Virus record (IMG/VR): IMGVR_UViG_3300005836_000029
Location: 1-64,000 of that record
Length of the DNA stretch: 64,000 bases
Source of the DNA: a virus
Strand: one strand, 5' to 3'
Positions 52,534 to 61,498 of the stretch are shown piece after piece. The stretch's first letter is position 1; each line of letters begins with the position of its first letter. The translations under genes and the position numbers were made by a program. The notes under the pieces were generated by a model. That model saw only the letters and a program-made list of their open reading frames with translations. It searched no databases and was not told where the DNA came from.

Positions 52534-54318
52534 ATGCCGACCCGTAAGCCTCTGTCTGAGGCCCAAAAGAAGACCTACGCCAAGTTGAAGGAGGTCCGTG
52601 CTTCGACCACGGTCTCCCTCAAACCTACACCGCTTCTACGGAATCGGATCGTAGGTCTCGACGGAGAGGAACAGGACTTCGCCCTTCGCTACTATCAGGT
52701 CCAGGGCGTATTCCACATGCTCGCCTTGAACCGGATGGTCCTGGGCGACGACACGGGTCTGGGCAAGACCCTCGAGTCGATTGCGGCGCTCTGTTACCTG
52801 TGGGCCAAGGAACCCAACAACAGGGTCATCGTAGTTGCCCCGAAGAGCGCCATCCGGCAGTGGGCCTCCGAGATTCAGCGATTCTCTACAGGCTTGAAGG
52901 TCTTCCTGGCGAACGACGGGGTAGCCTTGAAAGGCGAATCGCCTGTCGATGGTCGGCGTAGGGTCTATGAGGCGTGGCTCAAGACACCTGCCTCGGAGCG
53001 GCCGGTCCTCATCTTGAACTACGCCTTGCTCGTTCGAGACTGGCATCACGGGGGATTCCAGCCGCCGAAGAAGGGCGGCAAGCTTTCGAAGGAGCCCGTA
53101 AGGCCAGGACTGCTCGACGGGATTATGCAGAGGGTCGGCCCGCAAGACCTCGTGGTCATCTTCGACGAGGCCACGGCCTTCAAGACACAGCGGACCAAGA
53201 CGTGGGAGGTCGCCCAGTTTCTCTCGGCTATGTCTCGGCGGGTCTACGGGCTTACGGCGACCCTCCTCAAGAACCACCTGATGGAGGGGTACTGCATCTA
53301 CAAGGTGGTCAAGCCCGACCTTTTCGGGACCAAGACGAAGTTCCTCGAAGACTACTGCGTCGTCCAGCATCAGATCGTCGGGCGCAAGCGCATCCCCATC
53401 GTGGTCAACTACAGGAACCTGGACGACTTCCGGGAGGTGATCGACCCCTTCTTTCTGGGCAGGAAGAAGCACATGGTTGCAAAGGAGCTCCCGACCCTGA
53501 CGACACGCGAGGTGTCCTTCGAGCTCAGTCCGGCGGAGGATGCAAAGTACGCCGAGGCTCTCAGCGGCGTCCTGGAACTAGGCGACGGCGAGGTCCGTGA
53601 GTTCGAAGAAACCAGGGCCCTCACGAGCTTGATCTACTGCCAGCAGGTCGTGAACTCCCTCGCGATGCTTCGCTTCAAGGAGGGCTCCGAGGTCAGTTCT
53701 TTCTCCGTCGACCTCGAGACTCTGGAGCGCAAGACCCACAAGATCGAGGCTCTCAGCACGAAGGAACAGGCTCTCGTCGACCTCCTCACCGGGGAGCTCG
53801 ATGGCGAGAAGGTCATCGTCTACACCCGCTTCGAGAGTATCGTCGGGCGTCTCCGGGAGATCCTGAGCCGTGAAGGGATCCTCAGTGTCCGCATCACGGG
53901 CAAGGAGAACGACAAGGCTCGGGCGGAGGCCCAGGCGGCCTTCCAAGACCTCAAAGGAGAGACCAAGGTCATCTTCATCACGGCCGCCGGAAGCGAAGCC
54001 ATCAACCTTCAGGCAGCGATGGCGATGGTCTTCTTCGACGCCCCGTGGTCGTACGGGGAGCTCCTTCAGCTTCTCGGTCGCATGATCCGGATCGGGTCGC
54101 CGAACGAGCGGGTCCTCGCCTTCCATCTCCTTGCCGAGCGCCCTGGCGTCCGCAAGGACCGCAAGACCATCGACCATCACGTGCTCACGCTTCTGCGTCG
54201 GAAGAAGGGCTTGATCGACAAGGTGCTCGGGGAGGCCGCCCTCGGGGCGCTCAAGTTCGAAAAGGCGCCCACGAAGCTCCAGGACCTCGTGAAATTGATG
54301 CAGTCGGAAGCGGTGTAG
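52534..54318 (+). CDS. SNF2/DEAD-like helicase (superfamily 2)
   Basis: A 594-aa protein with two RecA-like halves. The N-half has Walker A 'GDDTGLGKT' (residues 71-79), Walker B 'DEAT' (211-214) and 'LTATLLKN' (motif III region). The C-half has 'VIVYTRFESIVGRL', 'GSEAINLQ' (about 486) and 'LLQLLGRMIRIGSPNE' with the motif VI arginines. The pattern matches SNF2-family DNA translocases. It starts the replication block, 36 bases after the secreted-protein gene. Likely acts in replication, recombination or removal of bound proteins from phage DNA. Confidence 0.85.
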   Translation: MPTRKPLSEAQKKTYAKLKEVRASTTVSLKPTPLLRNRIVGLDGEEQDFALRYYQVQGVFHMLALNRMVLGDDTGLGKTLESIAALCYLWAKEPNNRVIVVAPKSAIRQWASEIQRFSTGLKVFLANDGVALKGESPVDGRRRVYEAWLKTPASERPVLILNYALLVRDWHHGGFQPPKKGGKLSKEPVRPGLLDGIMQRVGPQDLVVIFDEATAFKTQRTKTWEVAQFLSAMSRRVYGLTATLLKNHLMEGYCIYKVVKPDLFGTKTKFLEDYCVVQHQIVGRKRIPIVVNYRNLDDFREVIDPFFLGRKKHMVAKELPTLTTREVSFELSPAEDAKYAEALSGVLELGDGEVREFEETRALTSLIYCQQVVNSLAMLRFKEGSEVSSFSVDLETLERKTHKIEALSTKEQALVDLLTGELDGEKVIVYTRFESIVGRLREILSREGILSVRITGKENDKARAEAQAAFQDLKGETKVIFITAAGSEAINLQAAMAMVFFDAPWSYGELLQLLGRMIRIGSPNERVLAFHLLAERPGVRKDRKTIDHHVLTLLRRKKGLIDKVLGEAALGALKFEKAPTKLQDLVKLMQSEAV

Positions 54319-54327
54319 GAGGGGGAT

Positions 54328-55185
54328 GTGAGCGAACCTCCGATCTGCGCCAAATGCGGCAAAGCGCCCGTCGAGGGCTGCGAGGGCCGTGGCTACGTGC
54401 CCATCGGAGACGACGACAACACCGTCCAGACGTGTGTCAACATCTACCGGAAGCAGCTCGCCGCCCACCTGGGCCCCGAGTTCCAGGGCGTTCCGCACAC
54501 GAGCAAGACGCCCCTGATCAAGCTCAATCCGTCCGGAGGGCCGCCTCTGGTCGATCTCACGAGCAAGAACCTCATGATCCACTGCACGTGGGCAGGGTTC
54601 AAGCCGCACCTGAAGTACGCTCTAGCCGTGAAGGGGCTCAACTTCTACTGGCGGATCATCACGGACGAGCGCATCCGCAACGTGTTCGTCGGCTCCGAGT
54701 CCTACAAGGCCAGGTCGCTCAAGGATCGGGAGGCCGTCAGCACCTACAACAATCTCTCGCAGTTCGCGGGTGCCGACTGGGAACTCGTCATCATCAAGCT
54801 CGGCTACCTCGGCTACCAAAATCGGGCAGCAGCCGGGGCCTTGAAGGAGGTCTTGCTTCATCGGGCCTCCCTCAACAAGGCCACATGGATTCTCCAAGAT
54901 TCGAGCAAGAGCCGGGAGTGGATCCATTCCCGGAACGATGACGTGGAGGAGTACATCCGCGAGTACTACCGCGACATCCAAATCGAAGCGGCGCCGACGG
55001 ATTACGAGGACCCCGAGCCCGAAGAGGAGGATGTCGGAATCGTCGTCGACGACGACGAGCCCCCGAGTGACCCGGAGAAGTACATCGTCGAAGAAGAACC
55101 CGCTGAGACCGTTCCGACGCAGGAAGAAGGGCTACACATGCCGTGGGATGATGCAACCCCGAGCCGAAAAAAGAGGCGGTGGTGA
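54328..55185 (+). CDS. Degenerate DnaC-like helicase loader
   Basis: A 285-aa protein with a GTG start, ending inside the start of the DnaB-like gene. Residues 7-18 hold a zinc-finger-like Cys set (Cys7, Cys10, Cys18). Residues about 80-215 follow the helicase loader layout: 'SKNLMIHCTWAGFKPHL' where the P-loop should be, 'WRIITDERIRNVF', then 'LVIIKLGYLGYQNRAAAGAL' and 'LLHRASLNKATWIL'. The P-loop keeps Lys92 but has Phe before it and Pro after it, and Walker B has Lys157 in place of Asp. ATP hydrolysis is therefore doubtful. The tail is very acidic, then basic. It likely helps place the adjacent helicase. Confidence 0.65.
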   Translation: MSEPPICAKCGKAPVEGCEGRGYVPIGDDDNTVQTCVNIYRKQLAAHLGPEFQGVPHTSKTPLIKLNPSGGPPLVDLTSKNLMIHCTWAGFKPHLKYALAVKGLNFYWRIITDERIRNVFVGSESYKARSLKDREAVSTYNNLSQFAGADWELVIIKLGYLGYQNRAAAGALKEVLLHRASLNKATWILQDSSKSREWIHSRNDDVEEYIREYYRDIQIEAAPTDYEDPEPEEEDVGIVVDDDEPPSDPEKYIVEEEPAETVPTQEEGLHMPWDDATPSRKKRRW

Positions 55186-56660
55186 GGCGCCTTCTCCGAA
55201 ACGTCATCGATTTCCAGGACGGCAAGGCTTCCAAGGAGGCCATGAACGTCAACTACCAGCGTCTTCAGGCGTCGACGATCGAATGGTCTCAGCCCGTCGA
55301 CGAGCGGATCTTCAAGTTCATCCGGGAGTTCTTCAACAACAACTTCGAGCTCCCGACGGCTCGAACGATCGAGGACTTCTTCACCCGCTCCGACGACATC
55401 GAGGTCACGGAGCGGCTCAAGGACATCCAGGCTGCCGAGACCTACGTCCACAAGAACTACGCCCACCTTCTCGGTCAGCTCCTCGACGACCAGAACCGCA
55501 TCAAGATGCGGGCTATCCTCAAGGACGCCGAAGAGATCGTAACCAAGGGTCGGATCATCCAGGAGGGCCGGGAGAAGATCAAGCTCCAGGGGGTCAAGGA
55601 TGCCCTCATCTACGTCAGCCGGAATGCCCACGGCCTCATGCCCGTGGAAGTCCATGCTCGGACGAACGGCGACCTTCGGGAAGACACGAACGAGGCGTGG
55701 CAGGAGTACCAGATTGCCAAGAGAGAACGCGGCAATGTCTGGGGAGCCTTCGTCGGGATCAACGAGATCGACAAGGTGTGCCACGGCTGCAAGCGTGGGG
55801 AACTATGGATCCACGCTGCGTTTGTCGGCGAGCTGAAGACGACGTTCGCCCTCAACTGGTGCTACAACCTCGTCACTCGGTACCGCACGAACGTCTTCTA
55901 CGTCTCGCTGGAGGTTCCGTACACGCAGATCCGCCGCAACATCTACGCCATCCATTCGGCGAACAAGAAGTGGGCTGCCCAAGGAAAGAAGCCCCTCGAC
56001 TACCGGCAGATCCGTGACGGGGAACTGACCCCCGAAGAGGAACCCTTCTACCAAGAGGTCCTCGACGACTTCCACAACAACCCCGAGTACTGCCGCTTCG
56101 AGGTCTGGGCCCCCGAGCACGATGTCACCATTGACGACATCCGGGTCCAAGCCGAGATGGCCCACAAGCAGATGGACGTGGGGTTCATCGTCATCGACCA
56201 CGGGGGCCTCGTGGAGCCGACGAAGAAGAACAAGGACTTCACGATCGAGCTCAACTCGGTGCTCCGAGCTGCCAAGAAGACGCTCGCCTTGCACTTCAAC
56301 GGGGGCGAAGGCGTGCCGGTGCTCATGCTCTTCCAGCTCAATCGCCAGGGCAAGGACGAGGCCGACAAGAACGAGGGACGCTACAAGATCAAAGCCCTCT
56401 CCTACGCAAACGAAGCCGAGAAGAGCGCCGACTACATCACGACGACGTACTTGAACGACGGCCATCGTGAGGCTGGGACCACGCTCTTCTGCAATCTCAA
56501 GAACCGCGACAACCCCTTGTTCAACACCTTCACGGCGACCGTCGACTTCAAGTGCCGGCGCATCCTGAACTTCGACCCCACCATCAGTCGTGTGGCGGGC
56601 ATGCGCATCGATACGCCCGAAGGCACCGAGGCTCTGCTCCAGGGCTTGGATAACGTCTGA
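55179..56660 (+). CDS. DnaB-like replicative helicase
   Basis: A 493-aa protein. An N-terminal helical domain precedes a RecA-like core: 'GELWIHAAFVGELKTTFALN' at the Walker A site (Lys220; Leu replaces the usual Gly before it), 'VFYVSLEVPYTQIRRN', Walker B 'FIVIDHGGLV' (Asp340) and 'LMLFQLNRQGKDEA'. The order and spacing match DnaB-type hexameric helicases, which unwind the fork 5' to 3'. Two in-frame GTG codons (55179, 55182) can be the start; both overlap the loader gene's end. It is coupled to the loader upstream and the primase zinc domain downstream. Confidence 0.85.
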   Translation: MVRRLLRNVIDFQDGKASKEAMNVNYQRLQASTIEWSQPVDERIFKFIREFFNNNFELPTARTIEDFFTRSDDIEVTERLKDIQAAETYVHKNYAHLLGQLLDDQNRIKMRAILKDAEEIVTKGRIIQEGREKIKLQGVKDALIYVSRNAHGLMPVEVHARTNGDLREDTNEAWQEYQIAKRERGNVWGAFVGINEIDKVCHGCKRGELWIHAAFVGELKTTFALNWCYNLVTRYRTNVFYVSLEVPYTQIRRNIYAIHSANKKWAAQGKKPLDYRQIRDGELTPEEEPFYQEVLDDFHNNPEYCRFEVWAPEHDVTIDDIRVQAEMAHKQMDVGFIVIDHGGLVEPTKKNKDFTIELNSVLRAAKKTLALHFNGGEGVPVLMLFQLNRQGKDEADKNEGRYKIKALSYANEAEKSADYITTTYLNDGHREAGTTLFCNLKNRDNPLFNTFTATVDFKCRRILNFDPTISRVAGMRIDTPEGTEALLQGLDNV

Positions 56661-57322
56661 TGGCCGACAACATCAAGAAGGCGCAGTCCGAGAGCGTCCT
56701 CGAGCAGACTCGACGGGCGTGGGTGCGGACTCGCATCGAGCAGATCCACCGAATCGTTTCTGCTCACGATGTCCTTCAACGGCGAGGGGGCATTGACTTC
56801 AAGAGCACTTCGGGGCGTGAAGAGCAGTTCTCCTGTCCCTTCCACGGGAAGGACACCAAGCCGTCGGCTCGCATCTACCCCGAGAGCGCCAGGAGCCCGA
56901 GTCATGCTTGGTGCTTCGTCTGCCAGGAACGCTGGGACGCCATCGCTCTCTGGCGGAAGTTCAACGGAGACGGGGACGACGTACCCTTCACGCGGACCCT
57001 CACCCAGATGGAACAGGCGTACGGCATCACCAAGCCGGCCATGCCGCAAGAGCTCTGGGGAGCTGGAGAGGAGTCCGCCGTCTCCCCCGACCTCCTCGCC
57101 TTCGATTCCCTCTACGATGTCTGCGAGAACCGCCTGAAGTTTGCCCGGCCGATCTACTACAAGCTTGGTGACATGACGGGATACCTCGCGGCAAGCTGCA
57201 TCCTCGACAAGATGAGGCACCGGGTCGACAAGAGGCAGGTGAGCCCCGAGAAGGGCTCCGAGGTCCTCAGGCAGCTCTTGGGTAAAATTGGGGGGAAAGT
57301 CCAGGCATGTCCCGACGCGTGA
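56660..57322 (+). CDS. Free-standing primase zinc-binding (CHC2-like) protein
   Basis: A 220-aa protein whose ATG overlaps the helicase stop. Residues 59-88 are a CHC2-type zinc motif: 'CPFHGKDTKPSARIYP' (Cys59, His62) and 'WCFVCQERWDAI' (Cys85, Cys88). This domain reads the template start site in DnaG-type primases. No TOPRIM or archaeo-eukaryotic primase catalytic motif follows; the C-terminal 120 residues are helical and unassigned. Either the catalytic subunit lies outside the window, or the host enzyme is used. Direct coupling to the helicase suits a helicase-primase complex. Confidence 0.75.
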   Translation: MADNIKKAQSESVLEQTRRAWVRTRIEQIHRIVSAHDVLQRRGGIDFKSTSGREEQFSCPFHGKDTKPSARIYPESARSPSHAWCFVCQERWDAIALWRKFNGDGDDVPFTRTLTQMEQAYGITKPAMPQELWGAGEESAVSPDLLAFDSLYDVCENRLKFARPIYYKLGDMTGYLAASCILDKMRHRVDKRQVSPEKGSEVLRQLLGKIGGKVQACPDA

Positions 57323-57738
57323 AGCTCCCTACCTTGGAAATGGGGGAGGTCACCTTGCTGGTCATGTGGGAAAAGGGGGGCAAATGGGAGGCAACCATCG
57401 AGCCCCTCCGAGGGACACGGGTGGGGGACCAAATCAGCATCATCGCTCAGGGGGCTCTCACCCATGCCCTCCACGGCCTCTCACGGCCTCTTGTCGACGC
57501 CTTGGGGATTCCTCCAGCCGGAGCCCTCAGGAAGTTGCCCGAAGCCACCAAACAGTGCTCCAAGCGCCGCAATTGCCCGTTCTACCAGAAGGCCCACTGT
57601 CACACAGGAGCGAAGCAGATTTCCTGGTGCTTCGTGCCCGGCGGATTTTCGGATGAGGCCGGAGTAGCCGCTGCATCGCAAGTCATCGCCGAATGGCGCC
57701 AGGGGGTGTATGTCGTCGTGGTCAAGGAGGACTCTTAA
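57307..57738 (+). CDS. Small Cys-cluster protein
   Basis: A 143-aa protein whose ATG overlaps the end of the zinc-domain gene and whose stop overlaps the polymerase ATG (TAATG), so it is part of the replication operon. Residues about 79-105 contain four cysteines spaced C-x5-C-x7-C-x9-C ('CSKRRNCPFYQKAHC'), which could bind zinc or an iron-sulphur cluster. The N-terminus is beta-like ('EVTLLVMWEKGGKWEATIE'). No known family; a primase- or polymerase-linked accessory role is suggested by position. Confidence 0.5.
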   Translation: MSRRVKLPTLEMGEVTLLVMWEKGGKWEATIEPLRGTRVGDQISIIAQGALTHALHGLSRPLVDALGIPPAGALRKLPEATKQCSKRRNCPFYQKAHCHTGAKQISWCFVPGGFSDEAGVAAASQVIAEWRQGVYVVVVKEDS

Positions 57739-60635
57739 TGCCGTCGCCTGAAGAGGAGGAGACCAACTGGGAAGAGGAATTGCTCAACAACATCCCAGTT
57801 GCGACTCCTACGCCGGAGCCTGCCAGTGCCGCTCCGACTCCGACTCCAGCCCGAGCACGACCGGCCATCTTCGACGACGATGACGCCGAAGATCCCGCTT
57901 CGTATTTGTCCTCGTCGGGCCTCCAGACGCAAACCCAGGTCGACGCCAACAATCGGAACCTCTTCAAGCCGTGGATGCAGTTCCACAAGTTCACCCTCGT
58001 CAAGACCGTCGACGAGGTGAAGAAGATCGTCGACGAGGCGCTTTTGCACGGTCGCTGCGCCCTCGACCTCGAGACGGAGGGCTTCGACAACCGCATCGAC
58101 TACGACGCCGACGGGAAGCCCTCTACGAAGCACAAGATCGTCGGCTTCTGCATCGGATTGAAGGGGGCGGGCTACTACATCCCGGTTCGACACTCGTTCG
58201 ACCGAACGTATGGCCAGGCCGACCCCAACGTCCCGGTTCAAGGCGTCGAGGCGGAGATCCGACGACTTTGCCTCGCATCCCAGCCCATCTTGACGGAAGA
58301 GGGCCTGGCCGAGGACCCCTACGCTTCGATGAAGTGGGAGGTCCCTCCCAGGATCATCCTGTACTTCTGGAATGCGCTGTTCGATCAGGAGTTTCTCTAC
58401 CCGATCACGGGCATCGACTTCTGGCATCCCGCGAGCTTCGAGGACGGAATGCTCGCGGCCTACACGACCTACACGGACGACGCCATCGGTCTCAAGGCCA
58501 AGGCGTTCGAGAAGCTATCCATTGCCGACCCCGATGTGAAGGACGGTGAAGGAAAACCGGTCGTCTACAACTACGAGATGATCGAGTTCGAGGAGCTCTT
58601 CCCCCCGAACATCAAGCGGGCGGATCGGAAGATCGCCGACGTGTATCCAGAGGAAGGCTCGGACATCGTTCGCTACGGCTGCTCGGATGGCATCTGCACC
58701 GAGCTCCTGTGCGAGACGAAGAAGGTCCAGTGGGAGTTCGCCAAGGAACCCGCCAGCTACACCTACAAGGAGGTCGTCAGCGACCCTACCAAGAAGCACA
58801 GCTTCACCTACAAACTCGAGCGCCAGACGGCCCAAGCTGTGCGTGTCCTGGAGCGGTCCCGGGCAAAAATCGACAAGGACGAGCTGAAACTGCTCCTCGA
58901 CGAAGCTCAGAACGAGCTCGAGTCCTACGAGGAGAAAATCAAGAAGATCGCAGCCTCCAAGGGTTTTCACGGGTTCAACCCCGGCTCGCCGGAGCAGCTC
59001 TCCACCTTCCTCTTCGAGAAACAGGGTCTCGACATCAACCCGAAGCCGAAGAAGAACGAGGCAAGCGGGCAGTACAAGACGGACGCTGCGACTCTCGAGC
59101 AGATGTACGAGGCCAACCCTGACATCGAGGTGCTCGACTGGGTGGTGAAGTACCGGCAGATCGACAAGATCATCGGCACGTACCTCACGAACCTCATCGC
59201 GAACTGCGACGAGAACGAGTGCCTTCGGTTCAAGTTCCTCCAGACGGGAGCTGCCACCGGACGCTTCACGGCGCCCTCGGGGGAGGTGGAGCACGGCTTC
59301 AGTGGCATCCCCATCCAGGGCATCCCCGCCAGGAGCGACCCGAAGAAGCCGAAGGTCGCCCACTCGCTTCGCCGGATGTTCGTAGCTCGTCCCGGCTACA
59401 CCCTCGTGAAGATCGACTACGCCGGGCAGGAACTACGCATCGTCACGAACCTCTCGAGGGAGCCCCTCTGGCTGAACGAGTTCAAGGCCGCAGCAGCTCA
59501 AGGCAAAGAGGCGGATCTTCACACGCTCACGGCCCAAGCCTTCTTCGGCCCGCACATCACGAAGGCCAACAAGGTCGAACGGAACATGGGCAAGATCGCG
59601 AACTTCTCGCTCATCTACGGCGGCGGGGTGCAAGCGATTCAGCGGGCGACGAAGTGCGACAAGGTGGAGGCATCCCGACGCAAAGCGAACTTCGACAAGA
59701 GCGTCCCGACCTTCGCCAAGTGGGTGGCGAAACAGCATGCGGACGTGAAGAGGGACCTTGGAGTCTCGACGGCCTTCCAGCGCTTCATTGCGATTCCGGA
59801 TGCCAACATCAAGCCCGGCCAGGTCATCCGTGGCCAGGCGATCGATGAGCAGGAGGCCCGTCGGATTCGAGCCGGTTGCGAGAGGAAGAGTACGAACTAC
59901 CCGATCCAGGGGAGTGGTGCCGACATCCTCAAGATCAGCCTGGTGAAGCTCGCGAAGGACCTCGGGAGGAGGGGCTGGCTCAGGAACGGGGGCGACGACA
60001 GCGTACGCATGATCATGACGGTCCACGACGAGATCGTCTTCGAGATCCGGCATGAGCGCCTGACGACCGCCCTGCCCGAGATCATCCGCATCATGGAATC
60101 TCCGAGCGCCCTCTGTCACTGGGAAATCCCGCTCGTCGTCGAGCCCCTCATCGGCCTGAACTGGGAGGCCAAGTACGACTGGCTCGAGATCATGCACGGC
60201 GAGGCTCCGGTGCCGGACTGGCTCGTCGACTTCGTGAAGCCGGGCGTCGATGTGGCCGTGCACACCCCGGAGCCCTCAGCTCCAGCCGCAACGGCTCCTG
60301 CCCAAACTCCGACGGCCTCCCCAGCTCCTTCGAAATCTGCGAAACCTTCGAGTTTGACGCCGAGCGTCAAAGCTGCAAAGGTCGCCACCTTCCTCCTGCC
60401 GAAGGACTTCCTCACGAGGGAGTCGATTCGCCTCGTGATGATGGCCATTTCCGGGTCTGTTCCCATCGGAGACCAGCCCCGTGAAGGGGTCGTTCGGCTC
60501 CAGGTCAAGGACCAGCAGGGCAACGTTCTGATCGACCCTAAGCTCGGGATCCATGTCTTTCCCGAGCGGTTTTCTCGGGAACTGCACGATCGGAACCTCG
60601 GAGGCAACGGCTGGGAGATCGAGGAAAATACCTAA
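57738..60635 (+). CDS. Family A DNA polymerase with proofreading domain and extra C-terminal domain
   Basis: A 965-aa protein; I chose ATG 57738, with GGAGG upstream, overlapping the previous stop. After an acidic, Pro-rich N-terminus comes a 3'-5' exonuclease with Exo I 'ALDLETEGFD', Exo II 'WNALFDQEFL' and Exo III 'RYGCSDG', all intact. The polymerase has motif A 'KIDYAGQELRI' (Asp560), motif B Arg615, Lys619, Phe623 and Tyr627 ('NMGKIANFSLIYGGG'), and motif C 'MTVHDEIVF' (Asp764). Residues about 835-890 are Pro/Ala linker, then about 75 residues of an extra domain of unknown role. This is the phage replicative polymerase. Confidence 0.93.
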   Translation: MPSPEEEETNWEEELLNNIPVATPTPEPASAAPTPTPARARPAIFDDDDAEDPASYLSSSGLQTQTQVDANNRNLFKPWMQFHKFTLVKTVDEVKKIVDEALLHGRCALDLETEGFDNRIDYDADGKPSTKHKIVGFCIGLKGAGYYIPVRHSFDRTYGQADPNVPVQGVEAEIRRLCLASQPILTEEGLAEDPYASMKWEVPPRIILYFWNALFDQEFLYPITGIDFWHPASFEDGMLAAYTTYTDDAIGLKAKAFEKLSIADPDVKDGEGKPVVYNYEMIEFEELFPPNIKRADRKIADVYPEEGSDIVRYGCSDGICTELLCETKKVQWEFAKEPASYTYKEVVSDPTKKHSFTYKLERQTAQAVRVLERSRAKIDKDELKLLLDEAQNELESYEEKIKKIAASKGFHGFNPGSPEQLSTFLFEKQGLDINPKPKKNEASGQYKTDAATLEQMYEANPDIEVLDWVVKYRQIDKIIGTYLTNLIANCDENECLRFKFLQTGAATGRFTAPSGEVEHGFSGIPIQGIPARSDPKKPKVAHSLRRMFVARPGYTLVKIDYAGQELRIVTNLSREPLWLNEFKAAAAQGKEADLHTLTAQAFFGPHITKANKVERNMGKIANFSLIYGGGVQAIQRATKCDKVEASRRKANFDKSVPTFAKWVAKQHADVKRDLGVSTAFQRFIAIPDANIKPGQVIRGQAIDEQEARRIRAGCERKSTNYPIQGSGADILKISLVKLAKDLGRRGWLRNGGDDSVRMIMTVHDEIVFEIRHERLTTALPEIIRIMESPSALCHWEIPLVVEPLIGLNWEAKYDWLEIMHGEAPVPDWLVDFVKPGVDVAVHTPEPSAPAATAPAQTPTASPAPSKSAKPSSLTPSVKAAKVATFLLPKDFLTRESIRLVMMAISGSVPIGDQPREGVVRLQVKDQQGNVLIDPKLGIHVFPERFSRELHDRNLGGNGWEIEENT

Positions 60636-60660
60636 TCTTCCTATGGAAAGGCTCTAGTAC

Positions 60661-61242
60661 GTGGCCGAGAAGCACGACTTCCTGTCGGTCTGCAACGATC
60701 ATGGGGTTCCGGTTCGGGACTTCGAGGCGCAGTTCTGCTTCCGCTGCCTTCAACCGGAATGTACGCGAAGTCTGAGCGGCAAGAGCCGTTTCGAGAGGCG
60801 GGTCGATACCTGGGAGGACCAGTTCTTCAACCACGTCCCCCGGATGTCCGAGGCCGACCCCCGGTTCGTGCAGCTTCGAGCGAAGAAATTCATCGAGATC
60901 GAGCGAGGCCCCGTCCCGGAAATCGGGCGGGCCGTTCGAGCTTGGATCGACCCCCGGGATCTTGACGCGGCACCCGAAAGCCCGCACTCTACGGAGGATT
61001 CTCCCCCGGTCCCTCCTGCTGAGGTTGCCGAAGAAGAGTCCTCCACCCTGACGGAGACCCCACTTTCCCAGTCCCCTCCACCCCCCGTGCTCATGAACAC
61101 GCCGTTCCGACAAGGGCAGATGCTACGAGGCTCGAAGCCAGCGGCACCCCCTCGGGACCCCTGGGCAGCCAAACCCAAAGAACCGGAGATTCCGAAGGTT
61201 CGGCCAGGGGCCAAGATCAAACTCGGCGGCTCTGGTGTATAG
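60661..61242 (+). CDS. Zinc-finger-like protein with Pro-rich tail
   Basis: A 193-aa protein with a GTG start. The first 40 residues contain 'VCNDHGVP' and 'CFRCLQPECTRS', a possible four-Cys metal site. A helical part follows ('VQLRAKKFIEIERGPVPEIG'), then a disordered Pro/Glu/Ser-rich stretch and a basic end ('VRPGAKIKLGG'). Such an organisation fits a nucleic-acid-binding or adaptor protein. The 25-base gap before it has GGAAAGG as ribosome binding site. Function unknown. Confidence 0.5.
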   Translation: MAEKHDFLSVCNDHGVPVRDFEAQFCFRCLQPECTRSLSGKSRFERRVDTWEDQFFNHVPRMSEADPRFVQLRAKKFIEIERGPVPEIGRAVRAWIDPRDLDAAPESPHSTEDSPPVPPAEVAEEESSTLTETPLSQSPPPPVLMNTPFRQGQMLRGSKPAAPPRDPWAAKPKEPEIPKVRPGAKIKLGGSGV

Positions 61243-61275
61243 AGGGGTACCGGACCTCAACAAGGACGACTCAGC

Positions 61276-61458
61276 ATGAAATGGGATTTCATCATCGGAA
61301 CGGACGGCAAGGTGGTCACGGAAGTGATCGATCGCGAGGATTCCGTCTGCTCCGAGATCAAGAGGGTCACGAACGCCGTGGGCCGCGAACTCTCCGACGA
61401 ACACATCGGTCCCGAGTGTGATCGGGTCGAGGAGATCCAGGGCGGCGGCGGGTCCTGA
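61276..61458 (+). CDS. DUF2997-like small protein
   Basis: A 60-aa protein resembling DUF2997: 'DFIIGTDGKVVTEVIDRED', then 'SVCSEIKRVTNAVG' and an acidic end. Members of this family have a short beta hairpin, a conserved Cys in a helix, and commonly lie beside DUF1257 genes; here a DUF1257-like gene follows after 40 bases. This is from recall of the family pattern and neighbourhood. Role unknown; likely a partner of the next two proteins. Confidence 0.55.
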   Translation: MKWDFIIGTDGKVVTEVIDREDSVCSEIKRVTNAVGRELSDEHIGPECDRVEEIQGGGGS

Positions 61459-61498
61459 TCTCGAAGCAAGAACCACCGAAAGGAAAAGGACCACCACC

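Noticed and set aside
57693-57737. Longer start for the DNA polymerase
   Set aside because: The ATG at 57738 has GGAGG upstream and overlaps the preceding stop; the longer start would overlap that gene by 46 bases without a ribosome site.
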